Part shown: positions 1 through 5,070 of the stretch, one piece after another
Layout: the number at the start of each line of letters is the position of its first letter
How positions within the stretch are numbered: the first letter of the stretch is position 1
Assembly (NCBI GenBank): GCA_964540005.1
Contig: CAZILN010000057.1
Span: forward strand, 1-5,070
Length of the DNA stretch: 5,070 nucleotides
Direction: 5' to 3'
Origin: CAZILN01 sp964540005
Lineage (GTDB): Bacteria; Bacteroidota; Bacteroidia; Bacteroidales; SM23-62
The notes under the pieces: generated by a model
Told to the model about the DNA's origin: nothing
The model's input: only the letters and a program-made list of their open reading frames with translations
Database searches by the model: none
Made by a program: the position numbers and the translations under genes

Positions 1-1
1 C

Positions 2-2017
2 TATCCGAATTACCTGCCTGATGATATGCAGGACAATGAGGATTGGGCTCATACTTACGATCCCAATTCCTATATTGGCTATGAATCAATGAAAGAAACA
101 AAAAACGGCAAAAGTCCATATGCTACCGGGGACGCAATGGATGGGGGGTGGGCATCCACCAACCTGATGTTGTACGGTTCCTCTCATATTGGAATTCTCG
201 GGGGTATTATCGACACAACAAATATTGAAGCCATTCTCTGTCTTGACCTGCTGAAAACCGATTATTACAGGAATGACGCATATCCCAGCTACCTTATTTA
301 TAATCCCCATACAACATCCAAAAACGTAAATATTGATGTGGGAAGTGAAATGACTGACATCTATGATGCTGTAACAAATGCTGTTCTATACACATCAGTC
401 AGCGGGACTACCCAGGTTTCTGTGGGTGCGGATGAAGCTGTGGTAATCGTGCTCATCCCTACTGGATCAGCCATAAGCCAGGTTGGGAATAAAAAAGTTT
501 GCAACAACATTGTTATTGATTATATACCAGCCGTACCAGAGCCAGAGCCTATGCGTATAAAGGCATTATCGGCGAAGGACTCTGTATTGCTGATAAGCGA
601 TGAAGGTACCACGGTATATTGCACGGTTGAATATTCTGGTCCCGATAACTTATCATACACCTGGTTTGACAATGACATAGAAATTGAAGAATTAACAGGA
701 ATATTGCAGTGGATCTCGCCAAAAACAGATAGCGACCACATTATCAAATGCACGGTATCAGATACCCATGGCACAAGCCTTACCGATTCGGTTAAAATAA
801 GGCTTGTTGGCTTCATCAATACCTTACCCTCCATTGATAAGATTACCCTTGATCCTTCAAGGATTGATCCCGGAGATACAGCGCATATTTCATGCTTTGC
901 CACGGATCCGGATGAAGAAGAACTGAGCTATACCTGGTCATCTGCCGATGGATCATTTGATGACGACAACAACGCGACAACAACCTGGAATGCACCATTG
1001 GATCCGGGTGAATATGTAATTTATTGTGCTGTGGAAGATGAACACGAAGGCACAGACCGTGACAGCCTGATCGTGAGGGTGATCGATCAGTCCCTGTATG
1101 AAAGAGGCGAGCTGGTTGCACATTACCCTTTCAATGGTGACCTGTATGATTACAGCGGCAACAATAACCATGGTACCGGGCATAATATCGGTTTCACAAT
1201 GACCAGGGACGGGGCATATAGTTTTAACGGTACCAGCAGCTACGTAGAAATACCCTCAAGTGATGTTCTGAACTGTAATGACGCGATCACGGTGACTTTC
1301 TGGATGAAACCGACGCAGCTTTTCGAAAGGGAAACCTATCCCATCTCTCACGGTTTATGGCACAACAGGTGGAAAGTTTCCGTATCGAACAACAAACTCA
1401 GGTGGACCATCCGGACAAAGGACAACGAATCAGTGATAGTAACCGACCTTGATTCCAGGACCACTGTAAAACTAAACCATCTCTACCAGGTTACAGCAAC
1501 CTACGATGGGATATACTCAGATCTCTATATCGACTCAGAGTTCGAGGGATTCCTGTGGCAGAAGGGCATAATAGAGGATACCGATATTGCATTGACGATT
1601 GGACAGGCCGCACCTGACGCAGCAAATAATTTTCAGGGTGTCCTGGATGAGATCCGGATTTATGATTACGCCCTCTCACATGAAGATATTAAGGAAAAAT
1701 ATAATCTGGACCTGCTGGCTGGATTAGTTTATCCTGTTAAGGCTTCAGAGGCTGAAATAAGGGTCTTTCCAAATCCGTTTCAGCATCACACTACTATTTC
1801 ATACCAGCTATATGCCTTATCAAAGGTAAGGGTTGAGATACTGGATTATATGGGTAAAAGAGTAAGACTTTTTTTCAACGGCTCCCAAGCCACTGGCATA
1901 TACAGCTATGACTGGGATGGAACCACAGATGCCGGGCATGATGCCGGGCAGGGTTTGTATTTATTTTTGATTTGGATTGATAATCTTATTCAAACAAAAA
2001 AGATAGTCTATAATTGA
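2..2017 (+). CDS. Secreted modular protein, 3' part: unknown enzyme-like module + 2 Ig/PKD-like + LamG + T9SS sorting domain
   Basis: The reading frame is open to the window edge (YPNYLPDD precedes the first ATG at 26), and this edge aligns with an internal part of the next gene (YPYEIPDD). It is therefore a 5'-truncated gene, and the ATG at 26 is an internal methionine. Residues below are numbered from that ATG. Residues 1-167 are the C-terminal part of a module homologous to the downstream lipoprotein (SSHIGI, LDLLKTDYYR, AYPSYLIYNP), ending at NIVIDY. A proline/glutamate linker (AVPEPEP) follows. Two beta-sandwich domains come next: about 176-262 (Cys199, Trp213, Cys242) and about 265-353 (Cys290, DPDEEELSYTW, Cys334), both Ig/PKD-like. 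A LamG/concanavalin-like domain spans about 360-563 (HYPFNGDLYDYSGNNNHG, FNGTSSYVEIP, FQGVLDEIRIYDYAL). The C-terminus, about 577-663, is a T9SS type A sorting domain (VFPNPF, WDGTTDAG, GLYLF, KKIVYN). The protein is likely exported across the outer membrane and released or surface-anchored. The LamG and Ig-like parts probably bind glycan or act as spacers. The catalytic activity is unknown; a glycoside hydrolase or lyase is inferred from context only. Confidence 0.88.
   Translation, partial: YPNYLPDDMQDNEDWAHTYDPNSYIGYESMKETKNGKSPYATGDAMDGGWASTNLMLYGSSHIGILGGIIDTTNIEAILCLDLLKTDYYRNDAYPSYLIYNPHTTSKNVNIDVGSEMTDIYDAVTNAVLYTSVSGTTQVSVGADEAVVIVLIPTGSAISQVGNKKVCNNIVIDYIPAVPEPEPMRIKALSAKDSVLLISDEGTTVYCTVEYSGPDNLSYTWFDNDIEIEELTGILQWISPKTDSDHIIKCTVSDTHGTSLTDSVKIRLVGFINTLPSIDKITLDPSRIDPGDTAHISCFATDPDEEELSYTWSSADGSFDDDNNATTTWNAPLDPGEYVIYCAVEDEHEGTDRDSLIVRVIDQSLYERGELVAHYPFNGDLYDYSGNNNHGTGHNIGFTMTRDGAYSFNGTSSYVEIPSSDVLNCNDAITVTFWMKPTQLFERETYPISHGLWHNRWKVSVSNNKLRWTIRTKDNESVIVTDLDSRTTVKLNHLYQVTATYDGIYSDLYIDSEFEGFLWQKGIIEDTDIALTIGQAAPDAANNFQGVLDEIRIYDYALSHEDIKEKYNLDLLAGLVYPVKASEAEIRVFPNPFQHHTTISYQLYALSKVRVEILDYMGKRVRLFFNGSQATGIYSYDWDGTTDAGHDAGQGLYLFLIWIDNLIQTKKIVYN
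1100..1714 (+). other. LamG-like (concanavalin A-like jelly-roll) domain of the first gene
   Basis: About 205 residues with the classic Bacteroidota LamG pattern. The opening is LVAHYPFNGDLYDYSGNNNHG, here split as LVAHYPFNG followed by DYSGNNNHG. Then come AYSFNGTSSYVEIP, the strand ITVTFWMKP, a central YQVTATYDG..SDLYID hairpin, and the closing GVLDEIRIYDYALS. Such domains are common accessory modules of secreted carbohydrate-active enzymes, where they may bind sugar or act as structural spacers. Nothing in the sequence identifies a ligand. Confidence 0.87.
1754..2014 (+). other. T9SS type A C-terminal sorting domain of the first gene
   Basis: This is the last ~87 residues of the first protein. 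It opens with the hallmark EIRVFPNPF and continues with a TTISYQL strand and a VRVEILDYMGKRVR strand. A WDGTTDAG turn, a GLYLFLIW strand and the terminal KKIVYN strand complete it. This order (FPNPF, xVxI(x)D.xGk.V, WDG.d..G..l..GxYf, kkivl) is that of the seven-stranded type A sorting domain, recognised by the type IX secretion machinery and normally removed after export. It predicts an unseen N-terminal Sec signal peptide upstream of the window and places the protein on or outside the cell surface. Confidence 0.9.
2011..2017 (+). other. TTGA stop/start overlap coupling genes 1 and 2
   Basis: The bases read TAATTGA. TGA at 2015-2017 stops gene 1, and TTG at 2014-2016 is the first possible start of gene 2, giving a 4-base overlap. 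A TAA at 2011-2013 in gene 2's frame rules out any start further upstream. The first in-frame ATG (2152) would delete the lipoprotein signal. TTG at 2014 is therefore the best start, with CTG at 2041 as a less likely rival. There is no clear Shine-Dalgarno sequence, only an A-rich stretch (CAAACAAAAAAGATAG), as is usual in Bacteroidota. Translational coupling is likely. Confidence 0.7.
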
Positions 2018-3747
2018 GCAATCTATTACGGAAAAATAATCTGATACGGTATTCAGGACTACTGATCATAGTCCTTGTATTTTTTAGCTGCACCCGTACT
2101 GCTGAAAAGTCCGCCATTGAACAACAGAAAACCATTAAGCGGTTTTCGATAATGGCTGATCTGCCGGAGCCTTACAATGTAATTGACTGGCGCAAAAAAG
2201 CACTCGATTTTGACAGCATTGTCTACGATTTTAATGCAGAAGGAAAATACTGGCCCCTGATCTGGATTGATGACAGCAGGAAAAACCTGGATCAGACAAG
2301 CTTTGGTTTGTATACAGCAATTGGCGATGTGCGTCAGGGAATTAACAGTAATAATGGAATGTTCCATGAATCCATCAACAGCCTCGGATCGATATTGGGA
2401 GCTACCCTGGTGGGGATCGATAAATCCTGCCAGGATGGATATAACTATGTGCAGATGGTACAGAACTATTTCAATACTGAAAATGGATGGAATATTATAA
2501 TGAATAATACCTGTCCCGAAGTGGCTGCCCTGGGAGGCGGATATGCAAGGGATTGGTGGTATGATGTTTACCCAAACCTATTGTTTTATGGCGTGGCTTA
2601 CTTCTATCCCCGGGTTGGTATGACCGAAATAATCCAGAAATCAGTCGCAGAACAGTTTTATAAAGCCGATTCAGTATTAAATGGAAATTACGACTTTTCC
2701 TTTTTCAATTATGCTGAAATGCGTGGAGAAAAAAACATTATTACAAGCCAGCAGGATGCGGCCGCCGGTCATGCTTATGTGCTCTATTGTGCGTGGAAAA
2801 AGTTTGGCGATGAGCGGTATCTTGAAGGGGCAAAGTCTGCCCTTTCAGCCATGGAAAAGTTAAAAGAAAACCGGTTTTATGAAGTTCTTATGCCATTTGG
2901 GGCATATGTTGCAGCCAGGCTGAACGCAGAACATAATACAGACTATGATGTATCAAGATGGATTAACTGGACATGCAATGGGGCTGCCGGGAGGAAAGGC
3001 TGGGGTATCCTTGTGGGCAACTGGAACGGTTATGACATTTCCGGGCTCCAGGGAAGCATCGTCCATAATAATGGATACGCTTTTTTGATGAATACATTTG
3101 ATATGGCATGGGCGCTTGTACCTATAGTGAGGTACGATCCCTCATACGCTGATGCGATTGGTAAATGGATGCTGAATGCAGCTAATGCTGCCAGGCTTTT
3201 CTATCCCTATGAGATCCCCGATGATCATCAGACAATCCCGGAGAAAAAAGATGTCACCAAAGGCGTAATAGCTTATGAAGGACTTATTCGTAAATCAACT
3301 TTTAAAGAATACTCCCGCATTAAGGCACCTGTTGCCCAGGGGGATGGACCGAACTGGGTGAAAGATGAAAATCCGGATGTCAGCCAGTTCAGCGTCTATA
3401 GTAGTAGTCATGTGGGTATTTTTGGAAGTATTATTGAAGAGACAAACCTTAAGGGTATTTTAAAACTCGATCTTTTAGCCACTGATTTTTACAGGGCGGA
3501 AGCCTATCCAACTTACATGTATTACAATCCTTATGATGAAGAAAAAGAGCTGGTAATCGAAGATCATATCAGTTCAGTATATGATATTATAAGTAAAAAA
3601 TTCATAGAGATAATAAACGGGGAAATAATCATTTCACCTTCCAGCTCTCTTGTCCTGGTATATATCCCTGAAAATGCAAAGAAGGAGATTAAAAACGGGA
3701 GGCTGTATGTGAATGATGTTATTGTTGATTATAATTATCATTATTAG
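2014..3747 (+). CDS. Predicted lipoprotein, paralogue of the upstream secreted enzyme-like module; possible glycan-degrading (alpha/alpha)-type protein
   Basis: This is a 577-residue protein of a family I cannot name. Residues 1-25 are a lipoprotein signal: basic start (LLRKNNLIR), hydrophobic core (LLIIVLVFF) and lipid-accepting Cys26 in FFSC. Residues after Cys26 (TRTAEKS) are not rich in Asp/Glu, so an obvious Bacteroidota surface-export signal is lacking. Residues ~55-395 look mostly helical, with spaced amphipathic repeats such as AAAGHAYVLYCAWKKFGDE and YLEGAKSALSAME, resembling alpha/alpha-toroid glycosidases and lyases. Likely important clusters are GGGYARDWWYDVYPN (174-187), FNYAEMRGEKN (231-241), SQQDAAAGHAY (245-255) and GNWNGYD (335-341). 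Residues ~455-577 look like a beta-rich C-terminal domain (YSSSHVGI, LDLLATDFYR, AYPTYMYYNP, SVYDI, SLVLVYIP, VIVDY). This last part matches the module at the start of the upstream gene, but here the protein ends where that one continues into accessory domains. Location next to GH130 and a permease suggests glycan breakdown in the periplasm or at the outer membrane. The function is inferred, not shown. Confidence 0.85.
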   Translation: MSNLLRKNNLIRYSGLLIIVLVFFSCTRTAEKSAIEQQKTIKRFSIMADLPEPYNVIDWRKKALDFDSIVYDFNAEGKYWPLIWIDDSRKNLDQTSFGLYTAIGDVRQGINSNNGMFHESINSLGSILGATLVGIDKSCQDGYNYVQMVQNYFNTENGWNIIMNNTCPEVAALGGGYARDWWYDVYPNLLFYGVAYFYPRVGMTEIIQKSVAEQFYKADSVLNGNYDFSFFNYAEMRGEKNIITSQQDAAAGHAYVLYCAWKKFGDERYLEGAKSALSAMEKLKENRFYEVLMPFGAYVAARLNAEHNTDYDVSRWINWTCNGAAGRKGWGILVGNWNGYDISGLQGSIVHNNGYAFLMNTFDMAWALVPIVRYDPSYADAIGKWMLNAANAARLFYPYEIPDDHQTIPEKKDVTKGVIAYEGLIRKSTFKEYSRIKAPVAQGDGPNWVKDENPDVSQFSVYSSSHVGIFGSIIEETNLKGILKLDLLATDFYRAEAYPTYMYYNPYDEEKELVIEDHISSVYDIISKKFIEIINGEIIISPSSSLVLVYIPENAKKEIKNGRLYVNDVIVDYNYHY

Positions 3748-3772
3748 CAGGTGAAAAGTTCTTATAGCCTTA

Positions 3773-4822
3773 ATGGATATAAACAGGAGATTTCCGGAAA
3801 ATCCTATTCTCACCCCTTCAGATATTAAACCCAGTATTGAGGGGATGAAAATTGAGTGTTTGCTTAATCCCGGGGTATTTACATTCAACGGAAAGATATG
3901 GCTCCTGCTTAGAGTGGCTGAGAGGCCTCAGCAGAAAGATGGAATAACAAGTTTCCCTGTCCTGACCAGAAACGGGAAGATTAAGCTGATGGAGTTCGAA
4001 AACAGCGATCCGAGACTGGATCTGTCAGATCCCAGGGTAATCAATTTTGACGGTAAAGACTATCTTACTACCCTGTCGCATTTAAGACTGGTGTGCAGTG
4101 ACAATGGGATTGATTTTCATGAGCCTGAGGGCTACATGCCGATCATGGGTAAAGGAGACCTGGAGACCTTTGGAATTGAAGATTGCAGGGTGGCGACGAT
4201 TGGAGATACTTACTACCTGACATTTACCCAGGTGTCTGAAAATGGAGTTGGGGTGGGCTTAATGACCACAAAAAACTGGAAAGATATTCAGCGCCACGGA
4301 ATGATCATACCTCCCCATAATAAGGATTGTGCCATATTTGAGGAGAAAATAAACAATAAATATTACGCCCTGCATCGTCCAAGCAGCCCTGAACTGGGGG
4401 GAAATTATATCTGGTTATCCGAATCCCCTGACCTGCTGCATTGGGGAAATCATAAATGTATTGCTCATTCCAGGGAAGGAATGTGGGACAGTGTAAGGGT
4501 TGGAGCCGGGGGATCACCAATAAGAACCGAAAAAGGATGGCTGGAGATTTATCATGGCGCCAATGAAAACAACCGGTATTGCCTGGGCGCACTTCTACTT
4601 GATCATAGTGATCCTTCAAAAGTATTGGCTCGGTCTGAGGATCCCATTGTTGAACCTTCCGCCGAATATGAAAAGACCGGTTTCTTTGGTAACGTGGTTT
4701 TCACAAACGGACATATCGTTAAAGGAGATGAAATAACCTTCTATTACGGGGCCTCTGATGAGGTTATCTGCGCAGGAAGGCTTTCCATAGCTGAAATTCT
4801 ATCAGGTTTACAGGAGCTTTAA
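3773..4822 (+). CDS. GH130-family beta-mannoside phosphorylase (or beta-mannosidase), cytoplasmic
   Basis: A complete 349-residue enzyme of glycoside hydrolase family 130, a five-bladed beta-propeller family that cleaves beta-1,4- or beta-1,2-mannosides, mostly by phosphorolysis to mannose-1-phosphate. Family landmarks in order: RRFPENPILTPSDI at the N-terminus, CLLNPGV (30-35), LLLRVAERP (44-52), GIEDCRV (134-140; Asp137 is at the position of the family's proton-donor Asp), NKDCAIF (183-189), ALHRP (199-203), MWDSVRVGAGGSPI (237-250), WLEIYHGA (256-263), GNVVFTNG (306-313) and YYGASD (324-329). Lys184, Arg202 and His261 lie in motifs that supply phosphate-binding residues in characterised phosphorylases, so phosphorolysis is favoured over hydrolysis. 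There is no signal peptide, so it should be cytoplasmic. The ATG at 3773 lies 25 bases after the lipoprotein stop and fits the family's usual N-terminus. An AGGTG at 3749-3753 is too far upstream to be a good ribosome site. The linkage and acceptor sugar cannot be settled from motifs alone. Confidence 0.92.
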   Translation: MDINRRFPENPILTPSDIKPSIEGMKIECLLNPGVFTFNGKIWLLLRVAERPQQKDGITSFPVLTRNGKIKLMEFENSDPRLDLSDPRVINFDGKDYLTTLSHLRLVCSDNGIDFHEPEGYMPIMGKGDLETFGIEDCRVATIGDTYYLTFTQVSENGVGVGLMTTKNWKDIQRHGMIIPPHNKDCAIFEEKINNKYYALHRPSSPELGGNYIWLSESPDLLHWGNHKCIAHSREGMWDSVRVGAGGSPIRTEKGWLEIYHGANENNRYCLGALLLDHSDPSKVLARSEDPIVEPSAEYEKTGFFGNVVFTNGHIVKGDEITFYYGASDEVICAGRLSIAEILSGLQEL

Positions 4823-4833
4823 AAATTGCTGAG

Positions 4834-5070
4834 ATGCGAATATTGAAAATTCTGTTTTTCCCATTCTTTAAGCTGGCCGGTGAAGTAAAGGTATTCAACA
4901 CATATCCCCATGATATGCGTATATTGCTGATAACCAATATGATATACGCATTCGTATTGCCAGTTATCGATATATTTGCCGGAGCTTATATTATGCGTAA
5001 TTCATCCGATCCTTCCATGGTAGCCTTTTATCAGCTGACTGTTTATACCGGGATTCCCTTCACCTTTATG
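4834..5070 (+). CDS. Membrane permease, probably MFS-type, N-terminal part (runs off window)
   Basis: The ATG at 4834 lies 11 bases after the GH130 stop, and the frame stays open for 79 codons to the window edge. The predicted protein begins MRILKILFFPFFKLAGEV. A short polar stretch (FNTYPHDMR) follows, then a hydrophobic segment at about residues 29-53 (ILLITNMIYAFVLPVIDIFAG), and a second hydrophobic segment begins at about 63 (VAFYQLTVYTGIPFTF). This is the pattern of a polytopic inner-membrane transporter, and MFS-type is my best guess. Gene order directly behind a cytoplasmic GH130 fits uptake of the oligosaccharide that GH130 cleaves. The next in-frame ATG (4915) would remove the N-terminal region and leave a larger gap, so 4834 is preferred. 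The family call rests on only two membrane segments, so a non-MFS permease remains possible. Confidence 0.68.
   Translation, partial: MRILKILFFPFFKLAGEVKVFNTYPHDMRILLITNMIYAFVLPVIDIFAGAYIMRNSSDPSMVAFYQLTVYTGIPFTFM

Noticed and set aside
26..28. ATG at 26 as the real start of the first gene
   Set aside because: The frame is open upstream to base 2, and the upstream residues (YPNYLPDD) align with the interior of the paralogous lipoprotein (YPYEIPDD at about residue 397), so the gene continues before the window.
520..1183. Overlapping minus-strand open frames (520-903, 843-1121, 953-1183)
   Set aside because: They lie wholly inside the Ig/PKD-coding part of the first gene, have no recognisable domains, overlap one another and show the composition of antisense shadows.
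1928..1951. Two near-identical 12-base units (GATGCCGGGCAT, GATGCCGGGCAG)
   Set aside because: They encode DAGHDAGQ within the normal glycine-rich turn of the T9SS sorting domain (WDG..DAG....GLY). The length is ordinary for that domain, so this is a minor coding repeat rather than an element.
3749..3753. AGGTG as a Shine-Dalgarno sequence for GH130
   Set aside because: It sits about 19 bases from the ATG at 3773, too far for normal function, and Bacteroidota seldom rely on such sites.
3634..3888. Minus-strand open frame spanning the lipoprotein/GH130 junction
   Set aside because: It overlaps well-supported coding sequence on both sides, has a low-complexity Ile/Asn-rich translation and no recognisable domain.
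4554..4736. Plus-strand 60-codon open frame inside GH130
   Set aside because: It is out of frame within strongly conserved GH130 motifs (YHGA, GNVVFTNG) and has no features of its own.
4826..4846. TTG at 4826 as an alternative start for the permease
   Set aside because: It is in a different frame and meets a TGA after six codons; the ATG at 4834 opens the long membrane-protein frame.

Overview
The window is a single-strand run of four tightly packed genes from a bacterium of the phylum Bacteroidota. The assignment rests on the first gene, which ends in a type IX secretion (T9SS, type A) sorting domain, a system essentially confined to that phylum. It is supported by the weak or absent Shine-Dalgarno sequences. 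The DNA looks moderately AT-rich by eye. I see no RNA genes, mobile elements, CRISPR arrays or convincing terminators, and the gaps between genes are too short for internal promoters of any size.

Layout: (1) From 2 to 2017 is the 3' part of a large secreted modular protein whose start lies before the window. It carries the end of an unrecognised, probably glycan-active module, then two Ig/PKD-like domains, a LamG-type concanavalin-like domain and a T9SS sorting domain. (2) From 2014 to 3747 is a complete predicted lipoprotein of 577 residues. It overlaps gene 1 by 4 bases and is a paralogue of gene 1's N-terminal module, without the C-terminal additions. (3) From 3773 to 4822 is a cytoplasmic GH130-family enzyme, probably a beta-mannoside phosphorylase. 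(4) From 4834 to beyond the window end is the N-terminus of a membrane protein, most likely an MFS-type sugar permease.

Taken together, these look like one operon for using a beta-mannoside-type glycan. The inferred flow is: the T9SS-exported enzyme works outside or on the cell surface, the lipoprotein paralogue works at the outer membrane or in the periplasm, the permease imports short products, and GH130 cleaves them in the cytoplasm, giving mannose-1-phosphate if it is a phosphorylase. No SusC/SusD pair is visible here. The GH130 assignment is solid. The role of the paralogous pair is inferred from architecture and neighbourhood; I do not recognise the family, and it is the most promising unknown in the window.
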